Source: Edaphobacter lichenicola
GTDB taxonomy: Bacteria > Acidobacteriota > Terriglobia > Terriglobales > Acidobacteriaceae
Length of the DNA stretch: 64,000 bases
NCBI RefSeq assembly: GCF_025264645.1
Contig: NZ_CP073696.1
Coordinates: 1,054,001 to 1,118,000, forward strand
Direction of reading: 5' to 3'
A program made the position numbers and the translations under genes. The first letter of the stretch is position 1. The number at the start of each line of letters is the position of its first letter. Positions 17,289 to 26,962 of the stretch are shown piece after piece. The notes under the pieces were generated by a model. The model was not told the origin of the DNA. It saw only the letters and a list, made by a program, of their open reading frames with translations, and did no database searches.

Positions 17289-17804
17289 CTAAGGTTGGAC
17301 CAGAGGAACCTGCGACGCCAGCTGCAAGTCAATCAGCATGACCAGACGCCGATCCATCTGGAAAAATAGGGCGGTCTTTCTGCCGGAAATTACTTGGCTG
17401 AAAATCGGGACATACTTCAGTCGCAACTGCGCTGCCTGCGCATCGACGGTCAGCAAATTGCTAGTCAATGCCAGGGCATGCTCATCCGTGAGCGAACTGT
17501 TGAAGGTGTTGGCATATTCCTTAATGACTCCATACTTCGCATCATTGATCTTCACCAACTCTGCCGTGTACTGATCATAAAGAGGCCAGAACTTCACCGC
17601 CTCGGCATCACTCAGCTGAAGATTCGCGGCAATAATCTGTTTCTTCTGAGAGCGAACATCTTTCCTGAGTAAATCGACGTCCTGATCTACTGTGTTCTGG
17701 GCCGGTGGGTTGGAGGGTGTTTGCGCCGAACTTTGACCACGAGTGGTGCCAGTCAAAATCAAGATTGATGCCAGGCTGATCGATAGAAGGTTTTTCGTCG
17801 TCAC
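17289..17804 (-). CDS. Secreted helical protein of unknown function
   Basis: This 171-residue protein has a signal peptide (residues 1-24, ending near TTRGQ) and a short Ser/Pro/Gln linker. The rest is a mostly helical body with many charged residues (DLLRKDVRSQKKQIIAANL, EAVKFWPLYDQYTAELVKI). The body recalls small periplasmic Spy/CpxP-like helical proteins in size and charge, but I see no LTxxQ motif, so that link is weak. It stands alone between two divergent or convergent neighbours. Function unknown. Confidence 0.7.
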   Translation of the reverse strand: MTTKNLLSISLASILILTGTTRGQSSAQTPSNPPAQNTVDQDVDLLRKDVRSQKKQIIAANLQLSDAEAVKFWPLYDQYTAELVKINDAKYGVIKEYANTFNSSLTDEHALALTSNLLTVDAQAAQLRLKYVPIFSQVISGRKTALFFQMDRRLVMLIDLQLASQVPLVQP

Positions 17805-17988
17805 AGATGTGTCCTCATTTCGTGTGTTCTTTCATGTTCGACCCGCGGCCTGGCCCGGAAGGCGGATGGGTGCCATCTGATATCACACCGACCCAACTGT
17901 CAACTCTATCTGGCTCTCCAACGCCATCGATTCAGCATTCGCTGTCCGAGGCCAAGCTACACCGCCTGCAGACGGGACTACTAGAAAT

Positions 17989-18600
17989 CTACTCCGCCAC
18001 TTCCATCATCTTCGTCCAAAGCATCTTCGTCCCGGCATCCGTCTTAGCCGAAACCGGAAGAATTTCCTCAACCTCGTGCGCCTTTTTCAAAGCAGCAATA
18101 GACTTCGCCAACTGATTATTCGACAGCCGATCCGCCTTGGTCCCCACAACCAGGTAAGGCCGCTGCGTCTGTTTAAAATATGTAATCAATTGAGTATCAT
18201 TTTCCTGCGGCGGAATATTCGTATCCACCAGGCAGATACAAAGCGCCAGCGTCTCCCGTTCCGCAAGATAAGGTTCAATAAAAGAAGGCCACTCCGCCGA
18301 GATCGACTTCGAGATCTTCGCGTAACCATACCCCGGCAAATCGGCAAAGATCAACGTAGGCCGCACCTTCATCTTGTCGCCCGCACCCTCATGTAGCGCA
18401 AAGAAATTAATCGCCCGCGTTCGTCCCGGCGTCGAAGAAACCTTTGCCTCCCGTGACCCCAGCAACGAGTTGATTAACGAAGACTTGCCCACATTCGAGC
18501 GTCCCAGAAATGCAACCTCAGGGGCGCCATAGGTCTTGCCTTCAGAAGGGAAGTGCGCCACATCGGTCGCAGACAACAAGAAAACAGGATTCAGCCGCAT
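17989..18600 (-). CDS. engB: Ribosome-biogenesis GTPase EngB (YsxC/YihA)
   Basis: This 203-residue TRAFAC GTPase is needed for 50S ribosome assembly. G motifs are in order: GRSNVGKSSLIN (G1), the switch region with STPGRT (G2), DLPGYG (G3), TKAD (G4) and SAK (G5). The order and the phrase VAFLGRSNVGKSS are diagnostic of EngB. The length is normal. ATG 18600 begins the usual opening before the GTPase core. It sits upstream of no obvious partner on the same strand. Confidence 0.96.
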   Translation of the reverse strand: MRLNPVFLLSATDVAHFPSEGKTYGAPEVAFLGRSNVGKSSLINSLLGSREAKVSSTPGRTRAINFFALHEGAGDKMKVRPTLIFADLPGYGYAKISKSISAEWPSFIEPYLAERETLALCICLVDTNIPPQENDTQLITYFKQTQRPYLVVGTKADRLSNNQLAKSIAALKKAHEVEEILPVSAKTDAGTKMLWTKMMEVAE

Positions 18601-18652
18601 CCCACAAGTCTACCGTCAATAGCCCTCCGCTCTCCGAAAACGGCGCGACCGC

Positions 18653-18687
18653 AAAAAAGGCACCTGGCCTGAGAAGGAGCAGGTGCC
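18653..18687 (-). terminator. Intrinsic terminator of the glycine-zipper lipoprotein gene
   Basis: Reading leftwards, an 8-bp stem GGCACCTG/CAGGTGCC (18680-18687 and 18659-18666) with a 13-nt loop is followed by six T residues (complement of 18653-18658). It lies 14 bases past the stop of the 18701-19522 gene and before engB. Confidence 0.8.
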
Positions 18688-18700
18688 GTACCGCTAAATT

Positions 18701-19522
18701 TTATTGAGGAGGCGGAGGCAGGGCTGTGTCTGACTCCCTCGGCTCCCTCGCCTTCACCGTAACAGTAACGGGCGCGGTCAGGTGGAAACTGATAGTGGAC
18801 TCGGACGGAATGACAACATCCTTGTTGCCCGTGAACGCCGCGCCAGCCGTTCCAGCGCCCGCTCCAATCAGTCCGCCAATCAGCGCCCCCTTGCCGCCGC
18901 CAGCCAACCCTCCGATCAAAGCACCACCACCCCCACCGCCGCCTATAAACCCGGCTGTCCTCTTGCCTTTGCCTTTCTGCTCCTTCTCATAGGCGCTTGT
19001 ACTCACCTGCATGCCTGAGATCGAGGTTACTTGAATACCAAGCGCGCCCGATCCCTTGAACTTCCCTTGTCCCTTCGCAGCGACTACGGTACCGACAACG
19101 TGAGCCCCACGTGGGAAGACCGTTCCGCCGCCCGAACTCTTCACCGGAGCCGCTAGAACGCCTGTAAATCCGTCGCCGACACTGTTATGACTTGCGCTCA
19201 GCTGTTCGGTGACGGTTACGGTTACAGCGGCACCCGCCGGTGCGGTCAGTCTTACTGGAGGTGGAGGGGGTGGAGGACCTTCTGCCACAGGAGCAAGAGG
19301 GGCTGGCGCAACTGCCGGAGCGCCAGCTGGTGCAGCCGGTGGAGGTGCCTCAGGAGAAGGAGTACTAGCGGTCGTTGGGGAACTTGCCGGTGCCGTAGTC
19401 CCATCCGGGGTAGCACTTTGAGTGGGCGCTGGAGTTGCTGGCGTAGAACTTTTGCATCCGCCCAGAAACAGGGCCGCTGAAAGAGCCAGGCTTGTCGCAA
19501 GAGACATCGATTTCACGCGCAT
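18701..19522 (-). CDS. Glycine-zipper lipoprotein, Pro/Ala-rich
   Basis: This 273-residue protein opens with a lipoprotein signal (AALFLGGC, Cys at about 23), followed by a Thr/Ala/Pro-rich linker to about residue 95. A beta-rich domain follows (AAVTVTVTEQLSASHNSVGD, VFPRGAHVVGTVVAAKGQGK) and then a glycine-zipper stretch (GFIGGGGGGGALIGGLAGG... GAGAGTAGAAFTG) before a closing beta segment. The same order occurs in the 40361-41287 protein, so they are paralogues. Surface or outer-membrane anchoring is likely from the lipobox; the role is unknown. Confidence 0.75.
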   Translation of the reverse strand: MRVKSMSLATSLALSAALFLGGCKSSTPATPAPTQSATPDGTTAPASSPTTASTPSPEAPPPAAPAGAPAVAPAPLAPVAEGPPPPPPPVRLTAPAGAAVTVTVTEQLSASHNSVGDGFTGVLAAPVKSSGGGTVFPRGAHVVGTVVAAKGQGKFKGSGALGIQVTSISGMQVSTSAYEKEQKGKGKRTAGFIGGGGGGGALIGGLAGGGKGALIGGLIGAGAGTAGAAFTGNKDVVIPSESTISFHLTAPVTVTVKAREPRESDTALPPPPQ

Positions 19523-20337
19523 TATTTTCTCCGGTCACTGGGATCTGATTTCGAGCTCGATCTACATGGATAGATTAGCCTTCTTTGGTGAAAGTTGTCC
19601 GCAAAATTCGCACGTCTATTGGTCAGTTCGTCATGAAGGGGAAGGACGAACATGCGATCCGTAACTCCAACCATAAACTTCTCTAGTACGAGACAAAAAT
19701 AGACCACCCTACTCGCGCTTGTCGAACGAAGGCAAGTGACAGGGGTAACGATTGATTGATAGAGGCCCATTGAGCTGCCAACCTAGTCGAGTGCGCGAGA
19801 ACATCAACCAGTAGTAATTTTTCAAGGTTGAATTTGTTAAAACGTTGATGGTCCAGTCACTTATGGTCTATCGCTTGCATCTTCGTTTGGTCCGGGTATA
19901 CCTTGCCACGAGATCCAGACTAGTCGGTTCATGTGCTGAACGCTCGTCGACTGTGGAGTGTTGCTCGAATTTCATAACCAGGGTTACAACGCAGCCACAC
20001 AAATCTCTGTACTCATGAATGACCCAAAAGTATCACGAGTAATTAAGCAACAGAATGGCTAACCTCGTTTATGCTCCATCTTGAGACGTTGAAGATTTCT
20101 CCATTGTCCTGTACCTATCCTCCCCACTGGGAGCTGCCGCTCTCAAGAAGGGCTCTTGAAATCGAAGGAAGCGTTAGATGTTTTACAGAATTCATCCGGT
20201 CGCCATTCAATCAGATACCTTTTCCCGAAGGCCGTCTTTTCCTTAACTGACGTTCTCCCCAGATCTCTATGACCTGCCGCTAAGGCAACTACACATTGAA
20301 CAGCAACCCGTATTACCACCTTTCGGAGGGAACACCC
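19523..20337. other. 815-bp intergenic region upstream of the NHL lipoprotein gene
   Basis: I see no gene: the short frames here have no family features and AT content is visibly higher than in the flanks. It must hold the promoters of two divergent genes. A small hairpin (TCAAGA/TCTTGA, 20143-20159) and a good ribosome site (GGAGGG, about 20326) before ATG 20338 are the only recognisable signals. Confidence 0.4.
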
Positions 20338-22461
20338 ATGATTGGCAATAACTTCGCCCGGCTGACGGGCTCAAAGCGAAATCTGCTCGCGCTACTAGCA
20401 TCGAGCGCCATATTCACGGCTGGCTGCAACAATATGGCGACGACCGCTCCAGACGCGAATCCTTTCAGCTCGGCTGCTACCCTTAGTGGAAAGATTCACG
20501 GCGGCAGTCAGCCAGTGGTGAACGCTACCGTAACCCTCTACTACGCGGGTCAGAAGGGGTCTTCGGGGTTTCCGGTCACTATTGCGGCTACCACCACGAC
20601 TGATGCTAACGGGAACTTCACCTTCATCAAGGATCCTACCCCCGGGGACCCGCCTAATGGCAACACGTACTCCTGTCCCCTGTCGACGACTGTCGCGAGC
20701 CCCCTTGTCTATGTGATCTCTTCAGGCGGCAATACTGCGGGCAATACTGCAGGTCCAAGCAACTCCGGCGCTGCGTTCATCGGTGTCTACGGCAACTGCA
20801 ACAGCCTCAGCGCTTCAAACCAGCTCTTTCTGAACGAAGTAACGACAGTCGCCACGCTGGCTGTCATGCAGCAGTTCTTTGATCCGATCAGTGAAAGCAT
20901 CGTCGCCGACGGAACCGGTCAGCAATACAACGTTCTCAACAACGCCCCAAATACGATCAATCTCCTCGCTAATACGACTACGGGCCAGGTTGTTCCTACA
21001 ACGGTACTCAAAGCGCCCGTTGTCGGACATCTCATCAATAAGTCAGTTCAGGTCACGGCGACCTCAGAGTCTACAAAGATCAATCTGCTGGCGAACATTA
21101 TGTCTACCTGCATCAACCAGGCAACCGCGACAGGCTGCGCCCCGCTATTTGCGGCTGCGGTTCCAGGAAACGCTGGGTACACCAGTAATTTTGGTGATGG
21201 TCAGTTCCCAGCAGCGGTCGACACTCTTCAAGCCGTGTATTACCTTCTCACCAACCCTAGCAACGGCAGCACGACCAATATGGCCACAACCTTCGGCTTG
21301 GCGCCCGGAACCGGAGCTCCTTACCAGCCGGCTCTCGCAACCCAGCCAACCGACTGGACCATCGCAATTAACTACGCAAGCACTGGCGGCACCTGCGGCA
21401 CCACAACAGGCGGCGCAGGCGGCTTCATCAGTTCGCCATCCGACATTGCCATCGACTATCAGAACAACGTATGGATCGCAAACTCACAGGCCACCTCAGG
21501 GAATCTCTCTGAGCTCTCATGGGCCGGTATCCCGACGACTTGCGTTGCCCTCGGAAGCGGCGGATTACAGGGAGTGACCATCGACTCTGCAAATGCTACC
21601 TCATCAGGTGGGAATATCTGGGTAGGCTCTGGCACCAACATGTACCGCTTCAACGCGGTTAGCAATACATCGGTTGCATATTCGGTTGGAGTAACGCCGC
21701 TCGCGGTAGGAGCCGACGGCTTGGGCAACGTCTACTTCACCTCCGCCGCGACCACTTCACTCTATCAACTTCCCCTCGCAGCAACCACAACCGGTGTAGC
21801 GCCAGTTCAGATCTCCAATACTGTTGGTTCGAACCCGATCCGCCTGATGCCTGACTTTCAAGGCAGAACAACCGCCAGCAATATCTTTGTTTCCTCGGGC
21901 GCGCCCTTTGTCTCGAAGGTTTCACCAGGAAGCGGAACGGGCCCACTCGGTGGCTTCACTACCACTCCGATCACCACAAGCGGAAACTCCTACGGACTGT
22001 CGTTGGGGCCTGACAACAGCCTTTACGTCTCCGCTATCGATACCGGTGCGATCACTGGACTGCTCGCTGGTACAGGTGGAGTCTATACAACAGCTGTAAA
22101 TAGCAACTATCCGTTTACGGCAGCAACCGCCGGTATCGCCGCCCCAACTTCCATCTCCATCGATGGGCGTGCGAATGTCTGGATTCCTAACAACACCAAT
22201 GGCACCGACGCCAACAGCAACCCGGCAGGTAGCATCAGCTATATAAGCAGAGACGCTACGCCACTTTCACCGGCAACCGGATTTCAGAAAGATCCAACTT
22301 ACCTGAACTCCAGCCGAGCCTTGGCTGTTGATCAGGCTGGAAACGTGTGGGTCGCAGGCGACGGGAACAACTTCATCACTGAGATCGTCGGTGCTGGTGT
22401 TCCTCTCTTCCAGCCCTATGCGGCAGGCATCGCAGTTGGCCGATTCCAGAGCATTCCATAA
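20338..22461 (+). CDS. NHL/SMP-type beta-propeller lipoprotein
   Basis: This 707-residue protein starts at ATG 20338, preceded by GGAGGGAACACCC. The lipoprotein signal ends at IFTAGC (Cys at about 30). Residues 45-110 form a carboxypeptidase-regulatory-like beta sandwich (SGKIHGGSQPVVNATVTLYY). From about residue 355 onward there are propeller blades of the NHL/SMP type (SPSDIAIDYQNNVWIANSQ, GLSLGPDNSLYVSA, PTSISIDGRANVWIPNN, SRALAVDQAGNVWVAGDG). It is probably a cell-surface binding protein. Such proteins are common in acidobacteria but have no assigned substrate. Confidence 0.85.
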   Translation: MIGNNFARLTGSKRNLLALLASSAIFTAGCNNMATTAPDANPFSSAATLSGKIHGGSQPVVNATVTLYYAGQKGSSGFPVTIAATTTTDANGNFTFIKDPTPGDPPNGNTYSCPLSTTVASPLVYVISSGGNTAGNTAGPSNSGAAFIGVYGNCNSLSASNQLFLNEVTTVATLAVMQQFFDPISESIVADGTGQQYNVLNNAPNTINLLANTTTGQVVPTTVLKAPVVGHLINKSVQVTATSESTKINLLANIMSTCINQATATGCAPLFAAAVPGNAGYTSNFGDGQFPAAVDTLQAVYYLLTNPSNGSTTNMATTFGLAPGTGAPYQPALATQPTDWTIAINYASTGGTCGTTTGGAGGFISSPSDIAIDYQNNVWIANSQATSGNLSELSWAGIPTTCVALGSGGLQGVTIDSANATSSGGNIWVGSGTNMYRFNAVSNTSVAYSVGVTPLAVGADGLGNVYFTSAATTSLYQLPLAATTTGVAPVQISNTVGSNPIRLMPDFQGRTTASNIFVSSGAPFVSKVSPGSGTGPLGGFTTTPITTSGNSYGLSLGPDNSLYVSAIDTGAITGLLAGTGGVYTTAVNSNYPFTAATAGIAAPTSISIDGRANVWIPNNTNGTDANSNPAGSISYISRDATPLSPATGFQKDPTYLNSSRALAVDQAGNVWVAGDGNNFITEIVGAGVPLFQPYAAGIAVGRFQSIP

Positions 22462-22480
22462 TCAACGCAGCACTCACCTC

Positions 22481-22513
22481 AAAAGGCCTCGGGGCACTCT
22501 CCCGGGGCCTTTT
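22481..22513 (+). terminator. Intrinsic terminator after the NHL lipoprotein gene
   Basis: AAAAGGCCTCGGG (22481-22493) pairs with CCCGGGGCCTTTT (22501-22513), with one T-G wobble and a 7-nt loop. The 3' arm ends in TTTT. It lies 19 bases past the stop. Confidence 0.85.
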
Positions 22514-22570
22514 CCATTAGTCCGTGCCTGGTACACCAACCTGTCCACTGCCGCCGGATTCGATCCCGCC

Positions 22571-22909
22571 CTACTGTTCCTCTAGGCTGAATATCTTGTC
22601 CATCACCATCCACCACTGATCATGGCGAGCCTCGGGCAACCGTTGCTGAAATTGCTGCATTGTCGCCTCCCACTCCTGAACCTTCACGTTAACCGCATCT
22701 GAGGCGGCCTTGGCAGACAACGAAAATGTATCGTCCACATCCATAATCATGAACATCCTCGTTCCTAGAAGATAGATCTCCATCGCCACCACCCCGGCGT
22801 CGACCAAACTCTGTTTCACTTCTGGCCATATCTTTGTGTGATATCGCTTATATTCCGCGATCGCGGTCTCGTTATTTTTCAAGTCCAATGTCAGGCAATA
22901 ACGTGGCAT
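22571..22909 (-). CDS. L-rhamnose mutarotase
   Basis: This small dimeric alpha/beta-barrel enzyme interconverts the alpha and beta anomers of L-rhamnose. I take ATG 22909, with GGAGAG five bases upstream, giving 112 residues; an earlier start (22963) adds 18 non-family residues. The RhaM pattern is clear: PRYCLTLDLK at the start, a central KRYHTKIWPEVKQSLVDAGV with the catalytic His, EIYLLGTRMFMIMDVDD, and a closing WWMVMDKIFSLEEQ. No other rhamnose genes are in the window, so it may serve a scattered pathway. Confidence 0.88.
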   Translation of the reverse strand: MPRYCLTLDLKNNETAIAEYKRYHTKIWPEVKQSLVDAGVVAMEIYLLGTRMFMIMDVDDTFSLSAKAASDAVNVKVQEWEATMQQFQQRLPEARHDQWWMVMDKIFSLEEQ

Positions 22910-23121
22910 CTTCTCTCCATCATTTACTGATCCAATCACTTGGTACATACCGTGGCAATACAAACGTTCGCTGCAAAGAGTGATCTAATCAGCTAGTCCG
23001 ATAGCAACGAACTACGAGGCGCCAAAGTAGTATCCCGCTCAACCTGGTTCAGGTAAAGTAAGACTAGTTTTCGCTACATCACCAACAAATTCCGCCCGCA
23101 GATTGCGCTCAACGATTCTTC

Positions 23122-25608
23122 ATGGGTATGCAGAGTATCACTCACCCTTCTCGGCACCAGCACGCTCCAACCCGGATCGCATTTTTTTTCTTGCTCTGCG
23201 TCGTATCGCACCTTACAGCCTTTGCTCAACCCCCCACAGTCTCGGCCCTGACGGTTTCTCTCATCCTCCCGTCCGCCATCGTCTTTGATGAAACAGGCAA
23301 CTTGTATTTCGCTGAGACCGGGCATCACCTCATCCGCAAGCTCGATACACTCGGCAACATTACAACGATCGCCGGGACCGGCACGCAAGGCTTCTCTGGT
23401 GATGCTGGGCCTGCGACTGCCGCTGCCCTCGACTCCCCGCAAGGCTTGGCGCTCGACACCGCCAACCACCTCTACATCGCCGATACCCACAATCATCGCA
23501 TCCGTGAACTCAACCTCACTACCGGCACACTCGTCACCATAGCCGGCAGCACTCCAGGCTTCTCCGGCGACACAGGTCCCGCAACATCGAGTCAGCTCAA
23601 TCTCCCCACGGCTCTCGCGCTCGATGCTGCTGGCAATCTCTATATCGCCGATACGGGGAATCACCGTATTCGAGAACTCACTCTTGCAACCGACATCATC
23701 AAGACAGTTGCGGGCACTGGCGCACAAGGACTTTCTGGCGACAACGGCCCTGCCACGTCAGCTGCGATTGATTCGCCAACAGGTCTTGCCGTCGACGTTG
23801 TCGGCAACCTTTATCTGGCCGACACCCACAATCACCTCATTCGCAAGATCAATGCCAGTACCGGAATAATCGCCACGATTGCTGGCAATGGATCATCAGG
23901 GTTTTCGGGCGATGCTGCACCTGCTACGACCGCTGCCTTGGCACTTCCTCACGGCCTTTCGCTCGACGCCACTGGCAACATCTATCTGGCCGACACAGAA
24001 AACCATCGCATTCGCCGCATCGATGCCATCACCGGTATCATCACGACTGTTGTTGGGGATGGCACACAAGCATTCTCCGGAGACAACGGCCCAGCCATCA
24101 CCGCCTCGCTCGACAGTCCCAGTACAACCTCACTCTCTCCAACCAGTCTCCTTACCCTCTCCGACACCGGCAACCAGCGCATTCGCCAACTTACTGCGCA
24201 GCCCTCCGCAAACACGACCATCACGACGCTCGCCGGTCTCGGTATCTCATCTCCGGAATCTCTTACCCTCAGCGCCCCAGCTGTTATACCTTACGGCTCC
24301 GGTCGACTAAGCGCCTCCCTCACTGCGGGATCACCTACCGGCAGCATCACCTTCGTCGATATCACCAATGCAGCCGCGAATATGTCGATCACGCTCGGCA
24401 CCGCTACCCTTGTCTCAAATATCGCTACCCTTCCCGTCACAACGTTGGCTGTCGGCGTCCATACCGTCATCGCCAGCTACTCGGGCGACCAGACCCATCC
24501 CTCCGCGCAAAGCCAAATTCTCACGCTGACGATCACTCCTCTGCCGATCACCGCAACCGCGGCCTCCATCACCCGCTTGTATGGTCAGCCGATCCCTGCC
24601 ATCAATGGGACTGTCACCGGAATCCTCCCACAGGACGCTGCAAATGTTACGGCTATCTTTACGACCACCGCCGCCTCAACGTCATCGGTCGGAACATATC
24701 CAATCACCGCAACGCTCAGTGGTCCAGCAGCAGGGAACTACACCATTACGATGTCTCCTGTCGCTGTTACGATCAGTCCAGCTTCCACATCGATAACCCT
24801 CAGCAACTTCGTCGCCAGTGGATCAACAGTTACCATTAACGCTTACGTCACCAGCACGACCGGTGCCACGCCAACAGGTTCAGTCACTCTTCTTGACGGC
24901 ACGATTCCACTCATTAGCACACCAGTCTCCGCCACTGGTGCCGCAGTCTTCACTACCAGTTCTCTCGCCGCTGGCCCCAACACGCTGACTGCCGTCTATA
25001 ACGGCAGTACAAACTTCAGTCCCAGCGCTTCCTCTCCACAGCTGATCACTATCGGCACAGGCTCAAATTCGAATCCCGATTTCTCCCTTTCGGCCACCGG
25101 CGTGATGAGCCAGACCATCCTCTCCGGAACCAGTGCCAGCTATACCTTTTCGGTTCAGATGCAAGGCAATCTCTCGAGCGCAATCACTCTAGCTGCATCA
25201 GGTCTGCCGAATCTAGCGACTGCGTCGTTCAATCCGCCCACACTCCCACCCGGGATCAACAACTTCACTCTGACGATCGCAACTCCAAACACCACCGCCT
25301 TTAAAAACAAACCAGCTGGGACGCGACCTTACCCGCCGATTACCTGTGCACTTCTGCTGTGGCCTATCGCAGGTGTTGCGCTCGGCCTCCGAAAACGAAA
25401 CCTCACCTCAAGTATCTTGATGGTCGCAATCATGAGTCTTCCCTTGATGCTCATCACAGGTTGCGGAGACCGAATCAGCGCAGGCGACGCGCTTGCTCTC
25501 TCCGCGAAGACCTACACCATCACGGTCACCGGAACTGCCACCGCACCTAGCGGCAGCACACTTCAACACTCTACGACGGTCACCCTACTTCTGGAGCAAG
25601 GCAACTGA
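23122..25608 (+). CDS. Large secreted NHL-repeat protein with Ig-like and MBG domains and C-terminal membrane segments
   Basis: This 828-residue protein has a signal peptide (residues about 18-36, ending near LTAFAQ). Six NHL blades of about 56 residues follow, each with GLALDTANHLYIADTHNHRIR-like text and an AGTGTQGFSGDxGPAT connector. After about residue 390 come an Ig-like domain (SGRLSASLTAGSPTGSITFVD), an MBG-type domain (LYGQPIPAINGTVTGI... AGNYTITMSPV) and another Ig-like domain. Near the C-terminus two hydrophobic helices flank RKRN (CALLLWPIAGVALGLRKRN, ILMVAIMSLPLMLITGCG). It is probably a surface adhesin-like protein. It converges on the ZIP gene with 15 bp between. Confidence 0.85.
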   Translation: MGMQSITHPSRHQHAPTRIAFFFLLCVVSHLTAFAQPPTVSALTVSLILPSAIVFDETGNLYFAETGHHLIRKLDTLGNITTIAGTGTQGFSGDAGPATAAALDSPQGLALDTANHLYIADTHNHRIRELNLTTGTLVTIAGSTPGFSGDTGPATSSQLNLPTALALDAAGNLYIADTGNHRIRELTLATDIIKTVAGTGAQGLSGDNGPATSAAIDSPTGLAVDVVGNLYLADTHNHLIRKINASTGIIATIAGNGSSGFSGDAAPATTAALALPHGLSLDATGNIYLADTENHRIRRIDAITGIITTVVGDGTQAFSGDNGPAITASLDSPSTTSLSPTSLLTLSDTGNQRIRQLTAQPSANTTITTLAGLGISSPESLTLSAPAVIPYGSGRLSASLTAGSPTGSITFVDITNAAANMSITLGTATLVSNIATLPVTTLAVGVHTVIASYSGDQTHPSAQSQILTLTITPLPITATAASITRLYGQPIPAINGTVTGILPQDAANVTAIFTTTAASTSSVGTYPITATLSGPAAGNYTITMSPVAVTISPASTSITLSNFVASGSTVTINAYVTSTTGATPTGSVTLLDGTIPLISTPVSATGAAVFTTSSLAAGPNTLTAVYNGSTNFSPSASSPQLITIGTGSNSNPDFSLSATGVMSQTILSGTSASYTFSVQMQGNLSSAITLAASGLPNLATASFNPPTLPPGINNFTLTIATPNTTAFKNKPAGTRPYPPITCALLLWPIAGVALGLRKRNLTSSILMVAIMSLPLMLITGCGDRISAGDALALSAKTYTITVTGTATAPSGSTLQHSTTVTLLLEQGN

Positions 25609-25623
25609 CATCAAACGAAGTAG

Positions 25624-26352
25624 CTATCCTGATCCCAGCAGACGCAGCAGAAAGAACACGATCACGCCGACAAAGAAGACAAGCGCCATTCGGATTCCCG
25701 GCTCCCGATTTACCTCCGGCACCAAATCTGTCGCTGCAACATAGATTGTCACACCGGCTGAAAGTGGTAGTCCTACCCGTACCCAACCCGGCTCCAAATT
25801 AATCACGAGCACGCCTAGCACCGTCATCGCACCCAAAAATAGTGCCGAGTTCAGCGCCATCGCTGCACCTCGCCCGCCGGCCAGCATGACGCTCGCCATC
25901 GTAAAACCCTCTGGAATCTTGTGCAAAAACACAGCAAAGAACAGAATCCAACCCAACCAGTGCGATAGCACGAATCCCGACCCTATCGCCACGCCATCGA
26001 AGAACGTATGTGTCGCCAACCCCAGCAAAACCGAGTAACTGGTCTTCGCCGAAAGAAACTCATGGTGATGCGTCTCTTCGCCAAAGTGAAAGTGCGGCAC
26101 CAGCGAATGCTCCAACAGATGTACTCCGCAGTACCCAGCCAGAATCAGCAGCGGAGCAAACCGCGGATTTACCTGCATCCCCTCCGGGATCATCTCCAGC
26201 ACTGCCGCGGCAAGCATAAAGCCAGCGCCCAGTGCGACGAAATAGCGTAACGCACGCGCCGAAGGTGATCGTCGCACCAGCAGAAAACCACCCAGGAAGT
26301 CCGCGAGTCCTGCAACGAGTCCCAACGTCAGGCTCAACCAGAGTACCGACAC
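25624..26352 (-). CDS. ZIP-family metal transporter
   Basis: This 242-residue inner-membrane protein has about eight helices and takes up divalent metal (zinc or iron). The metal path residues lie in TM4 (THTFFDGVAIGSG) and TM5 (FLHKIPEGFTMASVML), which are the family's hallmark H-x-x-x-D-G and H-x-x-P-E-G motifs. A histidine-rich cytoplasmic loop (HFHFGEETHHHEF, about residue 87) precedes TM4 and is a likely metal sensor. Metal specificity cannot be read from sequence. It lies 94 bases past the DUF4149 gene on the same strand, so it may extend that transcript. Confidence 0.9.
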   Translation of the reverse strand: MSVLWLSLTLGLVAGLADFLGGFLLVRRSPSARALRYFVALGAGFMLAAAVLEMIPEGMQVNPRFAPLLILAGYCGVHLLEHSLVPHFHFGEETHHHEFLSAKTSYSVLLGLATHTFFDGVAIGSGFVLSHWLGWILFFAVFLHKIPEGFTMASVMLAGGRGAAMALNSALFLGAMTVLGVLVINLEPGWVRVGLPLSAGVTIYVAATDLVPEVNREPGIRMALVFFVGVIVFFLLRLLGSG

Positions 26353-26446
26353 GGCTAGACCCTGTGGTGGATGGTCAACGCATCGCCACTCACCATCGTA
26401 AAGACAGGCGCCGCGCCCATCTGCGGCGAACTCATCGTTCTACTTT

Positions 26447-26962
26447 TCATGTTCTTTCGATTTTACCTGTCTCAGGCCATTGCGACTCGCGAGACAGTAC
26501 AAACACCACGCCCAGCCCACAAAAGAATACGAACCCCTCCAGTCGCTCAGAGAATATATGCAGCCGCTCGAAGTCAACCCGCCCGGCGTTTCCCAGCGGG
26601 GCCGTCTCCACGACACCACCGGCCAGGGCGCGATCCACCTCCATCGCTGGCAGAATCTTGAATTGTGAGTAAAACGTTGCCGCCATCATCGAGCCCGTCA
26701 AGATCATCTCAATCGCGAAACCAAGTCTCGCAGTCACGCCCGCCCGCAGCCACAACAGTGCAGTCGAAACGTAAAACACCGCGCCACCGACGAGCCCTAT
26801 CCAATGCAGAACCCGTAACGTTCCACCCACAACAATCCCCGCCTCATGCGAACTCGGCAAACTATGAAATGCCACCGGCGCAACCACAAAGGCAAAGAAT
26901 CCAAGCCCGCCCACCCATGCCACTATCGCAAACAAGCGCAAGGCCCGCAACAAAGTCTGCAT
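26447..26962 (-). CDS. DUF4149-type membrane protein
   Basis: This 171-residue protein has four hydrophobic helices. The opening RALRLFAIVAWVGGLGFFAFVVAPVAF is typical of DUF4149, as are the middle GTLRVLHWIGLVGGAVFY and the FSRLEGFV-like late segment (IFSERLEGFVFFCG). Its ATG follows the htpX stop directly (TAGATG), so it is translationally coupled to htpX. No function is established for the family; coupling to the membrane protease suggests a role in envelope maintenance, which is inference. Confidence 0.8.
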   Translation of the reverse strand: MQTLLRALRLFAIVAWVGGLGFFAFVVAPVAFHSLPSSHEAGIVVGGTLRVLHWIGLVGGAVFYVSTALLWLRAGVTARLGFAIEMILTGSMMAATFYSQFKILPAMEVDRALAGGVVETAPLGNAGRVDFERLHIFSERLEGFVFFCGLGVVFVLSRESQWPETGKIERT

